From Gigaspora rosea (Eukaryota > Glomeromycota > Glomeromycetes > Diversisporales > Gigasporaceae), in NCBI GenBank assembly GCA_003550325.1, contig QKWP01000423.1:167269-231268 (forward strand): DNA of 64,000 nt, read 5' to 3'. Shown piece by piece: positions 33,434 through 46,062 of this stretch (its first letter is position 1; every line of letters begins with the position of its first letter). The translations under genes and the position numbers were made by a program. Under the pieces are notes generated by a model. The model worked only from the letters and a program-made list of their open reading frames with translations. It searched no databases and was not told the DNA's origin.

Positions 33434-34096
33434 TTAAGGATAGGAATCGGTTAAAAATTTTTAGTCGATTAGTCAGTCGACTAAAACTGTTAGTCGTCGA
33501 CTAACTAAAAATCGACTAACCGATTAATCGACTAATCGATTAGTCGACTAATCGACTAATTGATTAGTCGACTAATCGAATAGTCAACTAATCGACTAGT
33601 TGGTTAGTCGATTAGTCGATTAATCAACTAATCGACTAGTCGATTAGTTGATTAGTTGATTAATCGATTAGTTGATTAATTCGCTAGTCAATAAATCTAC
33701 AAAAATTCTTTTAGTATTGTAAAAAGTTTCTATTAAATTTAATAAAGATAAAAGCAAGGTCTCACCTTTAACATTTAAAAAAAAAAAAATAAATAAATCT
33801 ACAAAAAAAATAGACTAATTGACTAATCGACTAATTGATTAATCAACTAATTGATTAGTCAACTAATTGACTAGTCGATTAGTCGACTAATCGACTAATC
33901 GACTAGTTGACTAATCGACTAATCGACTAATCGACTAATCGACTAATCGACTAATCGACTAATCGACTAATCGACTAATCGACTAGTCGATTAATCGACT
34001 AATCGATTAATCGATCGACTGACTATAAAAAAATTTAGTCGATTAGTCGACTAATCATCGACTAATCGACTAATGACTATATGATTCCTATTCTTA
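33434..34096. mobile_element. hAT-like element made of TCGACTAA / TTAGTCGA array
   Basis: Flanks AGTCCAGT (33426-33433) and AGTCCGGT (34097-34104) match at 7 of 8. The ends TTAAGGATAGGAATC and GATTCCTATTCTTA are inverted apart from one base. Inside, hundreds of bases are TCGATTAGTCGACTAA-type repeats, mostly TTAGTCGA orientation on the left and a regular CGACTAAT tandem (33870-33990) on the right, with a ~130-bp non-repeat spacer at about 33690-33820. The whole can fold back. Confidence 0.75.
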
Positions 34097-34104
34097 AGTC
34101 CGGT

Positions 34105-34457
34105 CATTCCTTGCCAAAATTCTAGTGATACTAAATCATTTAGTTTTTATTAGTTTTTGTCTCTGAGAAATTATAGCACGTCAATACTTTATTAATTGTC
34201 TATACAGCTGAAAACACATTCCTTACATTCATTATTTACCAATTTATCATCTAAATTAGCCAACTAATGAATATCCACATTGTTGTAAATTACTAGCTGA
34301 TTTTTAATCAATTTCTTGACCCGACATATGCATTTAAGAGAATTGATTCTAACACTTCTTTAATCAATGGGCCCAAATCACAAGTTGTAGGCTGAGGATC
34401 AACCCGCCCATCGACCCGGTGGGCCAGCCCATGTCACTAATATGGTGAACTTCATTA
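34105..34457. other. Intergenic, no gene seen
   Basis: Includes a short GC-rich palindromic cluster (CGACCCGGTGGGCCAGCCCA, 34413). No gene was seen. Confidence 0.4.
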
Positions 34458-34465
34458 TATCAAGT

Positions 34466-35160
34466 TAGAGATTACAAATTGATTGATCATTTGATTTGGT
34501 TGATCATGACCGAACATAAAAAAATTTTTTTGAGTACGGTCGTTCGCTCAGTGATCGAACATATCGATCATTTTCAATTATTATAATAATTAGAAAAGAT
34601 CGTTCTAAACAAATTTGACTTATATATTTCATATTAATGTGAATATATTCACTAATCAAAGGCCGTAAATACCTTTACCTTGGCAATTAACAATATCTCT
34701 TTTCTTACATTGCTGATTACATGCTCAGAACCATAAGAAAACCTCTTGCTTATCTTACTGTTCATAGTGATTCATATTTCAAAGTCATATGCAACCACAA
34801 AGATACTTGCGATGCTATAAGCCTATACTTCAAAAAAAACCCCCCATAAAAAACTAAGGTGGCTCGATAAATTATGATTTGGGCATGAAATAGTGTAAGA
34901 CTATCGTTTTTATATGGTAATTGTCTACACTTAGCTGCTAGTGAATAAAATTATGTATCTTATTAGAGATACATAATTAAAAAAAAAAAAATTATAATCG
35001 ATCATATGATCGGTCATATAATTGTGCAAATTATTTGTTGATTTTAATCGATCTTTGATTTTTAATCGATTGTAATTCAATCGATCAAACTTTTCAAACA
35101 TTTTATAAATGATCGATCATATGATCGATTAAAGAAAATTTTCACCGATCGTCATCTCTA
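34466..35160. mobile_element. hAT-like element, ATCGATCAT word array
   Basis: The ends TAGAGATTACAAATTGAT and (inverted) TAGAGATGACGATCG share the TIR TAGAGAT. Flanks TATCAAGT (34458-34465) and TATTTAGT (35161-35168) agree at 6 of 8. Both subterminal regions are rich in TTGATTGATCAT / GATCGATCATATGATCGAT words. The middle (34650-34970) is ordinary AT-rich sequence without a transposase. Confidence 0.6.
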
Positions 35161-35414
35161 TATTTAGTTGAAATAATTCAAAAATCCTCACTACAATGGC
35201 TCCTAAAAAATGTATCACATGAAATTTCATTAACGATAGATTATTTTGGAATAAAATTGTTTTTATTTAATTAGCATAAACTTGTGATATTTAATGCTAA
35301 AATTTCGATCTGTGTTACAATTTGCAAATTTTTGAGTCCTAATTAAAATATAATAGTGATTTAAATTTTGAACAAGAATATTACTTACAGGGATCCTAGA
35401 TAATGTCAATTAAA

Positions 35415-35581
35415 GATATCTAACAGGTACACAAGTTTTTAGAATTTAAAATACCTCTGGGCATTAAAATCGGATAAGTTCTCATCGAGATGTGTACATT
35501 TTTAGTCAAACAAAACTTCATGATTAAAAATATTTCGATGAGAATTAAATTCTAAAAACTGTGTAACTACTGGATATTATC
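35415..35581. repeat. Foldback, ~165 bp
   Basis: GATATCTAACAGGTACACAA GTTTTTAGAATTTAA pairs with TTAAATTCTAAAAACTGTGT AACTACTGGATATTATC. An inner pair TCTCATCGAGA... / ...TTTCGATGAGA also folds. Confidence 0.7.
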
Positions 35582-35691
35582 AAACAGACAATATCCGAGT
35601 TTCCATCGGTAATACTGTAATATTCTCTTTCAGTTTTAGATCACCATATTTCCGCCAATCAGATGATCTACAATAATTAAAACAACGTTGG

Positions 35692-36676
35692 CATATGGGC
35701 GGATTTTCACAATTCAAATATGTCACCTAAATTTGAATATGATCTTCGTGGTATCTAAAAATAGATTAACCAATAAAATTGTAAAAAAAATTTAATATAC
35801 AAGTAATATTAACGAAACTTTACAAGAATAACTTTACAAGAATATTTACAAGCAACATATTATTACTACATACTTTCGATTTATGAATTAAACAGCCCGT
35901 TTATATTATTTATTATTTAATCCAACTATATCTATCTAATGATCCTATATAGTACATGTACAAGATATTGAAATCATTATAAAAAAGATGCGTAGAATTT
36001 TTAATAAAGCGTTTAATAAAGCTTTTTTTTTTCTTTTAAAAAGACAAAATTTTAATTTACACTAAATATCTTAATTGTCCTTTACATCTTTAATTAAGCC
36101 GTCTTATATTTTGTCTACAGTTTATCAAGCTGTAGACTTTTTTAAAATCGTTCTAGCTATATAGAGCACTAATTCTACGTAGTAAATCTTCAACATTGTT
36201 ACTAGAAAAAGTTTCTTATATTTTAAGATCTTGAAAAACTATTTTGTGATCTATAAAATTAAGATCTTATTGAGCGTAAGTACAAATTTTTAAACTACTA
36301 TATTAAAGAACAAAAAGCAGAGGTTTCATAAAAGTAAATAGTATTTTAACTATTATATTAATAAACAAACCTTTGGCATTGCAACTAGTAAAAGTTTTGT
36401 CTTTTGTGGGATCTTAAAAAACCATTGCGGGATCTTTGAAATTAAAGTCTTGTTGCGTGTAAATACAAAATTTCAAACCACAATAATAAAGGAAAAAAAG
36501 CAGAGGCGTTGTAAAAGTAAATAGCACTTTAACTATTAAACATATGCGTGCTAAATAAATCGACCAATCAATATAAGATCAATTTGCAATAATCATAAAT
36601 TTTACTAAATTGATTGGTACAAATTGCGATGATCATATTCGAAAATATCACCAAATTGTAAAAATCCGCCCATATG
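35692..36676. mobile_element. Nested TIR element, CATATGGGCGG termini
   Basis: The left TIR CATATGGGCGGATTTTCACA ATT and right TIR AATTGTAAAAATCCGCCCAT ATG are inverted; the match continues inward through a GATCATATTCGAAAATAT word. 985 bp, non-coding, with an internal tandem duplication. Confidence 0.7.
36195..36540 (+). repeat. Tandem duplication, ~180-bp unit x2
   Basis: The two units share ACTAGAAAAAGTTT / ACTAGTAAAAGTTTTGTC, AAATTAAGATCTTATTG and GTAAATAGTATTTTAACTAT. They have diverged, so the duplication is old. Confidence 0.7.
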
Positions 36677-36862
36677 GGGTTAGAACTATGTACGAAGTAG
36701 AGCTTCTACCAAAATTTTTTTTTGTTAGTGCGTAGAAAGTGACTTCATAGAAAGTCGATTGTTAGAAGAGGTCTGATTGGTGCATCTGCGACGAGCTTTC
36801 ATGATCCTACTAGTATCCTACTGGTGTCAAAAAATTGTCAAATTGTAACACAGATCGAAATT

Positions 36863-37843
36863 ACGCAATTAATTTCGTTAAAACTTTATATTAAATTTAT
36901 TACCGTTATGTTCTTATGCTAATTAACAAAGCTTTATTCAAAAAATAGCTTATCGATGAGGAAATATTTAAGTTCAGGAGTTCACTACATTGAGAAAAAT
37001 TGTATCTATTTTGAAAATGAAAAAAAAACGTTATCTAAGATTGAGGCTAAATCGTGCATATATTGAGTGTCACCTAATTATGATAATAATAGAAATTATA
37101 GAAATTATAATTATTATTCGAACATGACCTGTTATAATTATTTTAACATGAATTGTGTTAAATTTAGATTATTAAAAATTAATTTCTCTTAATGCTGTAG
37201 TGATAATGCGGACATTATCTATAAATCTATCAAATTTTTAATATTATATTATTAATTAATAATATTAAAAGTAATAAAAAAAAGGATATTGCTAACTTGG
37301 GCAACTGTTTAAATAACCAAATTTGATGCATTAAACAAAAATGGTTAGCATTATAAAAGACCTTACCTTATTCCAGCCTTGACCCTAACTCTAATTCTAT
37401 CTATTTTTAATATTATTTCTAATTCTATTTTTAATATTAATTCTAATTTTAATTTTAAAAGTTCGAATAAAATTTTATAATACAGTAATAAATTATGGAT
37501 GATTTAAAATTCAAACAAAAATATCACTATGTATTTTGCAATGACCATTAAACTAATTTGAGAATATTGATAAAATTTACGTTTATAATAATTTTTCCTT
37601 TTATAAGAATGAAGTAAATGACACTATTCTAATTACTTTATAAAAGTAATAATTAATTATACATATATTTATCATTTAGTAATCGGAAGGCTAACTAATC
37701 AATAATGGAATATTTAATTTGGTAGAAAGTTTAAGGTCTGATTTAGAGAAAGTTTTTTTTTGAGGATTGAATTCAAAACCTATGATGTTTTCGGTAAACA
37801 CACACTTTTTTAATTTAATCTTGAGATAATCAATTAAAATTTC
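36863..37843. other. Intergenic, no gene seen
   Basis: AT-rich sequence. A local run of TTCTAATTCTATTTTTAATA repeats lies near 37390-37450. No gene was recognised. Confidence 0.4.
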
Positions 37844-37951
37844 CTATATGAATGCTGCCAAGAGAAAAGGCTGTTCGGACTTTCAAGCATATTAGATTTT
37901 GATATGCTCGAAAGTCCGAACGGCTTTTTTTTCTTGGCATTACTCATATAG
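37844..37951. repeat. Perfect-stem hairpin MITE, ~108 bp
   Basis: CTATATGAATGCTGCCAAGA ... CGGACTTTCAAGCATA pairs with TATGCTCGAAAGTCCGAACG ... TCTTGGCATTACTCATATAG, with a ~12-nt loop. The stem is about 48 bp, like a microRNA precursor or compact MITE. Confidence 0.85.
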
Positions 37952-38109
37952 AGGTTAATTCTTTTATAATAAAATAAAGATGAGTTCTTGGCAGGGACGG
38001 GGAATATTTCCAGTATCAAATTGCAAATTTTTATTCCGATAACGTCAATTACTCCATTTTATTACGATATAAATTTTTTAACCAATCAAAAATTCAATTT
38101 TTTTCAGTT

Positions 38110-38192
38110 TCGAATAATGGTAATTTGGCAAATGAGCACGTGCCGCAAAGTGGCACGTGTAGCCAATCATTTGTCAAATTACCATTATTCGA
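38110..38192. repeat. Hairpin MITE, GGTAATTTGRCAAATGA stem
   Basis: TCGAATAATGGTAATTTGGC AAATGA pairs with TCATTTGTCAAATTACCATT ATTCGA, with the inner GCACGTGCC / GGCACGTGT pair. One arm recurs at 31141. Confidence 0.85.
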
Positions 38193-40189
38193 CAATTTTT
38201 GTGTTATCCGGCAATTTATGATTATGATTGGTAGGGAGCAGCTCGCTGAGTTTTAATTTGAATAAACATGATTATGTCGTAACACATTGATTTTTCATGA
38301 TCATATGAGTTTGTCGGATAATTATCATTTTATTCCGTTTTTATCTTAATGGAAGTATTCACAGTCTCTGATTCTTGGCACATCAAGAGTGACAAAGATC
38401 GAGGTTAGATCATATTTGAAAATTGAAAATATTAAAGCTAATACCTAACCGAATGGAGCAAAATTATTTAATTTTTTTGATAATTAATAATAGGGACTTC
38501 CAATTAGATTATTTATCCCGGACAGGGTCATTAGACTTTTAATACGTAATATACAGATATATATCTGATATTAACTATTAAAATTTACTACAATATGTCA
38601 ACCAAACTATCATAGTTCTGGTATTCCATTATATTGATTCGATCTTTTTAATGCATGCGTACGTATGTATGTATGTAATAACGGATAATCAAAACAAAGT
38701 TTTCATACTAGATAAAAAAAAAGTCTTTAATTATTTAATTGAGTAAATTTGTCTGCAGTATAACATCTCAAACCCTTGACTTTTAATTGCTTCCCGAGAT
38801 TAATCGTGCGATTTATTATGATCAACCAATCTACTGAATGGTTCACCTTAAAATCATTTCATTTTATTACAAATTTACCGTACAACCTATAGTTGCCCGT
38901 GTTACCCGGGTAGGTCGTGTAACTGGGTAAAGGTAACCAATTATATAAATACAATTATTATTTTTCTATGGACTTGTAGCACGTGATTGAACTTCAATCG
39001 TATAATTTCAGCCTAATGATCTAAATTTGAATAACTGTTTTTATTTTTATTTCGTTGAATTTTAAACACTACAAAAAGTCTAAACAAAATCTCATTGGTG
39101 GAGAAGAGATAGGATACTATTTTCGGAGGATATTGTAAGCAATGACCAACTGTAATATTATTGATGAATTGAAAAAAAATTTTCATAAATTCTGAGAGAC
39201 AGACAAAAAAATTTCTTGTTTTATCAAAATCTTTTCGGTATTGTCATCCTGATTCTTTCGGAAATATCGCTATCCCGGACCGAAAACCGAAAATAGCATT
39301 GTATTCTGAGAAACAAGGAAGGAAATTCTTTGACTACATAATGACAAAAAAAAAAATACGGAAAAGAACAAATTTTTTTAATTTGTTCCGAAATTTATGA
39401 GAAATTTGTATTACAATTCAGATTTCATCTTTCGGCTAACCAATAACAAGAATATTATTATATTTTGATTTATAATTATATGGGGTGTTACGTATTAAAA
39501 CAGCCCCTTTTTTTTTGCAATTTTTTGAAAAATTATTTTAAATTGATTTTTGAATAGATATTTTTATTCAATAAAAAAGTTTATCATAAGCAATAAGAGC
39601 TAAATGTATAATAAAACGATCCACAAAACGAACTTGAAGTAAAAAAGTTTTATATGTATTATTATTTTGCAGATCATCATTTAAATCCGATTTTCTCAAA
39701 AATGATTTACATTGAATTCAATTATCATCAGTTATCATTCCTATCGCTATTAATAATATTTCTTTCAATTTCCTAAAAATGCACCAATATGAATTTCGTA
39801 ACGGATTTTTTTTTTTTTATAAAATCTAAAATCGGAGATCTTCGGAGATTTTTCGATTACCGTTACCGAAGAGGCTGAAAAAATGAAATAAATCAAAAAG
39901 TTAAATTAAAGTTCAGTTACATTTAATAGTAAACAAAGGTCGTATAACAACCGCATCCAATAACAGCATATTTGGCTTTGAATTGACAACCCGAGCCCTT
40001 TCGGATACTTCTTTTATTTGTCATCCAGGAACTGATAAAACTGTTATTGGATACTAACATATCCAAATAATTATTTATTATGCATTAGTAAGTTTTAATA
40101 ATTAAAATTTATAAATAATAAATAATTCATAAAAATTTTCCGATGAGAAACTTCTGTACTTGATAACTTCTTGTATTGTTTATCATTTG

Positions 40190-40226
<37 letters not shown>

Positions 40227-41772
40227 GATTTGTAACATATTAATGGTAAATATTCTTTGTCGAAAAAAAGAATCCTTGCAGATTTCAAATCAATATACTT
40301 TTTTGAATTCTAAATTGACTCGAAAATCGAATTCAACTTATGATAATCATCATTGAATCAAATAATATATCTTTTTTATAAAATAGGGAAAGAAATAATA
40401 ATAAATAATAAATAATAATAAACATTCTTATTCATTAAATAGATTTATACTTTGTTAAGAATGATCAAGTTGTCAGTATTTATTTTTACATATTTAAAAA
40501 TTTATTACAAAATTTTTCAATATTAGATCTGCTAACTGACGTACAAAAAAGTTATAATTTATGCATTAAAATTATATTAAATGCAACTGTTAGGCAACTG
40601 TTAGAATTGCAAAAGACCGTTATTGGACCAGAAAGGCATTTAGTTAATTAAATCTTGACAGAAAATTATTTTAGAGCATTAATTATTATTGTAGATGTAT
40701 GTCAATTATATTGAAAGATATTTTCGGCATTGTTTATGATTTTTTTTTTTTATGTAAAACACACCAAAATAACTATAAGATATGACGTATTTTGATGAAA
40801 AGGGTTCAAAGATTTCTCAGCTGCTACCGTAAATGACTTAATAATTTCTTATTAAGATGGGTTATTTAGGTATACATGTATAACCCTGAAAGATTTCCTG
40901 AATTGGGTAATATTTAAGTAAGTGAAAAACTTTGAGTGCAATCGCTGTTACAAATTGGCACAGTAAATTAGACGTAAAAGGTGAGATTGCTTCGCGGAAA
41001 AGCCATCATCCCAACAATCACACTTTGTAATAGTCTAATATAGCTAGGATATACGTACTGTATCAATGCATTTCAATGTATTTCAATGTATTGCGATTTT
41101 TTAACGTTTATTATGTAAATTATTAAATAAATTCGGAATTACTTTACGTTAGTTTAATTAAAATATTTTAACCATACCGAGTAATATTTAAAATTTTTTA
41201 ATTCGTTTTTTCAACTTAAGTAGAGTCCAAATTTAGTAAAATTATATTTTGACGTACTGTACGTACAACATCAATATAAATTATTAGTAACATTAGTAAA
41301 GATTTGTAGTGTTATCTGTTATTGAATCAATCTGATTACGTAGAATAAGCACGTTTTATTTTTACAATGAAAAATTTCATAAGTTTCTTTGATAATTCTT
41401 TGTATACTAAAAAGATATGCTTTAACATTAATCCAAATTTATAAAAAGATAAAAATATTAAAACATATTGACGTATTAATTAATGATAATTAAATTTAAG
41501 TATAACCGTATAGTTTAAGGCTTATTAAGATTAGGCTCGGATAAATGCGTTCAGACAATAAATTCTTACATATCATTGTTATATAGACCTGAATTACAGA
41601 GATCGATGACATTAACCCCTCATGATTACTGTATCAGCCATATAAGGAGTTTCAGATACCTTGAAGGACAACTTTTTGAAATGTTATACTAATAAATTTG
41701 CATACGATATTACACAGAAAATTGTCGATAAGGAGTTTTATTATTAATTAATTATTAAATATGTATATATCC

Positions 41773-41815
<43 letters not shown>

Positions 41816-42485
41816 GATTATATCTGATATATATATATATATATATTGTTTATATAAATGCATGAATTTATGGTGACATAAGATAATACGAATGGAAATT
41901 TAAAATGTTAAGGGTATTTATAGGTTTAAATAAGTATTTATAGCTGGTAATCACGTGTTAATATTTTATCCATAAATAACATATGAAAATATACATGAGT
42001 ACAATATGAGTACGGTAGATCTGACATAAATTCATTCAATTTAGTGAATATAGGTTATGACGTAGACAATCGGAAATTGACTAAATAGATTAAATAAATT
42101 GCATTGCATTATAAATATATAATTCGTACAGTAATAAAAATTTAGGCATATCATCTTGTTTCAAACCAAACTGTTGGTTGGTCGCTACTTACCGTTCAGT
42201 AATAAAGAAATATTGATATACAGTATTACACTTAATATTGGTTTCATACGTACAAAATCTGAAATCTGTTGTACTCTTTGTTATTAACAAAAAAAAAAAA
42301 CCATATAAACCTCAACATTTCCTTTAAATTTCATTATTGGCACGCTTTTTAACATACCAATTCATTTCTTACGGATCGTTGATATTATTATATACAATAT
42401 ACAATAAATTAAGGTTTCATTCATCATAAAGTTTTTTTAAAAACAAACCAAAAAAAAAAAAACGTGTACTGTTATATAATATATC
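38193..42485. other. Long gene-poor AT-rich stretch
   Basis: Over 4 kb in which I recognise no exon or element with clear ends. It contains a GTTACCCGGGTA-type GC cluster (38889-38937), (TA)n tracts at 40192-40216 and 41778-41846, a (GTAT)n tract near 38655, and many short AT hairpins. Confidence 0.4.
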
Positions 42486-42837
42486 ATGCTCTCAAGTATC
42501 CATGACCACTTTGTTGTCAAATCTTATCAAAGTGACATAAATACATCACGTTCTCTTGAACCTTGGGAACGAGCTTTACTCTGTATGTATCTATCATTAA
42601 TTTTTTAATTCTTTATAATGTTCACTATTGTATTATTCTATTAAAGATTTTTAACAAATTATTAAATTATTAAATTATTTTCTTTTCACTCAAATAGATG
42701 CATTAATAATTATAAGTATAATTCTATTTATGTATACAATATTTATTGGGTTCTCAGATTTCGCAAGCGCAAATTATTCTGGCAGTAATGCTCATTATCC
42801 ACTAAAAATCTGTGAATACCATTCTCTTTATTTATGA
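42486..42837 (+). CDS. Small subunit of serine palmitoyltransferase (ssSPT-like)
   Basis: Two exons, 42486-42582 and 42698-42837, joined by a GTATGT...AATAG intron, give 78 residues. The hallmark SLEPWERALLYALIIIS matches the conserved LEPWER motif of animal and fungal small SPT activators (SPTSSA/B family). It is followed by one hydrophobic segment (ALIIISIILFMYTIFIGF). These peptides bind the SPT heterodimer in the ER membrane and raise its activity in the first step of sphingolipid synthesis (serine + palmitoyl-CoA). Neither exon alone passes usual ORF length cut-offs, so the gene is easily missed. The N terminus lacks the long aromatic amphipathic helix of animal members, and the C terminus carries a ~26-residue extension with Cys and His. 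The motif plus a clean in-frame splice make the call fairly firm. Confidence 0.75.
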
Positions 42838-45448
42838 TTTTATGTAATTTAATTGGGTTAATATGGACTTTTACTACGGGCCTTTACGAATTATGGACAT
42901 TTTTTTTTCTCATATATAAAAATAACTTAATGTAATTATTTTAGATTTTATTCTACATAAATCTTTCTTTTTCTTAAGTTCACGTGATAAATGTTCTTTT
43001 TTGTATAAAGCAATAGAATAAATGCCAAAAATAAAATTAACAGTCGTCTATATATCATATGATCTTTTTTTTTTTACAGTTTTTCGTATTAACTTTTTAT
43101 GTATGTTGAAACAACTTGCATGAGGCTTTTAACTTTTAGGTTTTTATTTTTATTTATCAATAATTAATATACTGTGTATCATATCTAAAAAATTAAAAAT
43201 TATGCCCATATTTGAACCATTTGTTTCAACAATTATTAATGTTGAATATTTATCAATAATTTTTTTGTAAACATGTTCTAAAAAAATAAAAAAAAATTAG
43301 GGAGAAAACTATCGGCTCAAGACATATATAAATAATCGAGGGTACTAACGTACGTAAGTATTATTTTCCTGACTGAGGTGCTTGTGTTTCGTGTTAAATT
43401 AATTTCTAAAATCTGAGAAATAATTTCTCCGGATCGAAATAATTTTCATCGTAAAATAATTTCGCCCAGACCTACTTCTTTAGTTTAAGAATGAGAGTAA
43501 TATGTGTAATGCCAAGTGAAAACTTTGATTTTCTCCTGGCATCAAATTACCTAAACACCTAAACCACTATTTGGCACCAAGATACGTAAGTAAATATCGG
43601 AGTTAAAAAACAAGCTCAAAGTGTAATACTAACTATCACATGGTCTGATTGTTCAAAAATAGTTTGGATGAGATAATTACATACATTCCTATTTGATACG
43701 TATTCTTTTTTTTTTTATATGATATCGCAATTACCAAATAAACACAACGTGTTAATAACATAATATTTTTTGTGATACTGAATACAATTTACGCCTTTAT
43801 TTTTATTATTTTTATTAAGAGTTTATTTTTCTACCTAAAAAAGTTCCGTGGAAACTTCCATGTTTGTGTAATTGATCTTCCAATTTAGAAACCGTTTATC
43901 ACATTGTTATCCTGCTAAGATTCACCGGATTATCCGAGCTGCGTCGAAGCATTAGATTTAGAATGTATCATCAGATAATCAAAACAATAAAACATAATTT
44001 TATTTATAAATTTCTTTATCGTTATACATTACTTGGCTCGATGTACATTTTTTGGCTTACATGTTTTTGTTTTAATTAACCTATTTACAGTATATACAAT
44101 TAATTTTTCTTATCATTATATATCGATATCCAAATTTAAATTTAAATTGTTAATTAATGTCGGCATAAATATGCCGTAATGTATACACGGTTTAATAATC
44201 CCCCGGGGTATTAAATTCACCCGCCCAACATTTTTCATTATTCGATGAATTACACAAAATGTGTCAGATCAAAATAATTTAAATTTTTTGATCTAACACA
44301 AACTTCAAAATAGAATATTAAATGATTCACAAGGAACGGGTTCGGATCGGGTGCGGATCGGGATCGGGCCGGGCTTTCTAGACCTACGTATTACGAAAAC
44401 CCATCAACTTTTTAATTATTATTAAATTAACTTTATAATTTTTTAAAAGAAAATAAACTACAAAAAATTTATATATATTTTTATAGCTTTCTGTTTAAAT
44501 ATCAAATTCATGAAAAATTTTTAATATTCTCTATTTTTAAAAGTTTATACAGTACCAAACAGGATAAGATATCCAATATTTATAATATATATGATTTATA
44601 CATATATAACTCAAGAACATAATTTTAACAAAAGTCTTCTTAATTCTGTAAGAATAGATGTTTATTTAATTTATAATTTAAAAGCTATACTATTTTAAAT
44701 TTCACATGTGTTTAAAAAACTTGGTATATATTTAATATATATATAAAAAAAATATATTACTGTATTTAATTAACCAATCATAATTGACTATACAAAAATT
44801 AGCCAATCAAAATTGATTGCAATAAGCATCAAATTTGTCACTTTAGCGAAAAAAGGTTATTTTATTCTGTCCGGCACTGTATTAATTTAAAGTCATATAT
44901 GTTTAAAATTTTGGTGCTTATATAAAAAAGCATAACAATATTTAAATTTATTAACAAATTTTTAAATTTTATTAATAAATTTGAAATTATATTAAAATTT
45001 TTTTTCTGCATTTTTTTATTGGTCGCTTATGTATACTGCAGCTAAAAATTGGCGTTTAATTTAGATATGTAAGTGGAAGAACAGGAAAGCAATATTTAAT
45101 ATAAAATTCTACTAACGATAAAATGTATATTATCTTATAAATAACTATATATTTACCTTTGGTAATTTAACAAATAAGTGAATTGACGATAAATGTGTAG
45201 ATTATTTTATGAATAAACTGTGCTTACACCCTTACAATAATGGTAAATACTGCACGGGTTTGAATACTTACTGCAAATCAATTTGTTTATACCAAATACC
45301 CGATCCACTAAAAATGATTTTTATTTAAATTAATGTGAATAAATTGAAGAGCTTGTCAACGAAGTGACAAGGCGATATTATTATTGCAAGATCAGATGAC
45401 TTTATTGGATCGCATGTTCAATTCGTCATTTTAATCGAGGCATCTAGG
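42838..45448. other. Gene-poor intergenic stretch
   Basis: AT-rich. Small structures only: a GCATAAATATGC palindrome (44163), a hairpin TGTCAGATCAAAATAATTTA ... TTTTTTGATCTAACACA (44261-44301), and a GC-rich GGATCGGG word cluster (44338-44374). The two short pairs of ATTGGTC-like words near 44770-44850 may be decayed terminal repeats. No exon was recognised. Confidence 0.4.
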
Positions 45449-45527
45449 GAAACCCGGGTCACATGAATGTTTCCACCAATGAGAAGCTTGTACAAATTAT
45501 GCATAAACCATGTGATCCGGGTTTTTG
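45449..45527. repeat. Short hairpin, ~79 bp
   Basis: GAAACCCGGGTCACATGAAT pairs with ACCATGTGATCCGGGTTTTT. MITE-like remnant. Confidence 0.7.
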
Positions 45528-45728
45528 GTTGGTCTTTTATAGGTTTTATTACTGTTTTATTGTATCTCGTTAGATGCAGATATTCCTGTTTATATAATGA
45601 TTACATATGATTGTTGAAATCGAATTAGAAAATAAGGAAGGAAAGAAAAGGGAAATTATATGTTGCTGAGCATGTAATTGACAGTGTAAGAAAGATGAGA
45701 TTATTACGCCAAATGCAAGGCTTTTTGT

Positions 45729-45740
45729 CTAGTATAAAAG
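45729..45740 (+). promoter_or_regulatory. TATA-box-like promoter
   Basis: TAGTATAAAAGGC lies ~95 bp before the GTGCAAGG repeat tract. It is a strong match to a TATA box in a region that otherwise looks like a transcribed repeat or LTR. No gene downstream was proven. Confidence 0.35.
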
Positions 45741-45824
45741 GCTACTTTCTTTTCGTTATCGCTCACCTTGTAGTGAAGGATAATTTTATCGTCACGTCCT
45801 TCTTTCTTACTCATAAACTAAAGG

Positions 45825-46062
45825 CAATGCAAGTACCTTAGCTGTAATATCAGTGCAAGGACATCATGCTAGTGATTAGGAGGTTCCACGGCTATTGTAG
45901 TAGTGCAAGGATTTTATATTTAGTGATTAGGCAAGGGCCTCATGTTTGATAATTATGCAAGGATCTCGTTATTAGGCTCAGGGGCTGCAATAGTGCAAGA
46001 ATCTCATGTTGCAGTGCAAGAACCTCATGACGATACAATAGTAGTACAAGGATCTCATGTAA
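45825..46062 (+). repeat. Dispersed GTGCAAGGATCTCATGT repeats
   Basis: GTGCAAGGACATCATG, GTGCAAGGATTTTAT, GCAAGGGCCTCATG, GCAAGGATCTCG, GTGCAAGAATCTCATG, GTGCAAGAACCTCATG and GTACAAGGATCTCATG recur at 25-60 bp spacing. A 66-codon frame (45942-46142) reads through the repeats (VQESHVAVQEPHDD) but has no domain, so I treat it as repeat sequence. Confidence 0.6.

Larger units (their letters stand above)
35301..36862. mobile_element. Outer TIR element with nested element
   Basis: AATTTCGATCTGTGTTACAA TTTG near the left end is exactly inverted at the right (CAAATTGTAACACAGATCGA AATT). It encloses the second TIR pair at 35692-36676 and a foldback at 35415-35581. No transposase; the TSD was not fixed. 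Confidence 0.6.

Noticed and set aside
33870..33990. CRISPR array at the regular CGACTAAT repeat
   Set aside because: The repeats are contiguous 8-mers without unique spacers and lie in a TIR element of a eukaryotic genome.
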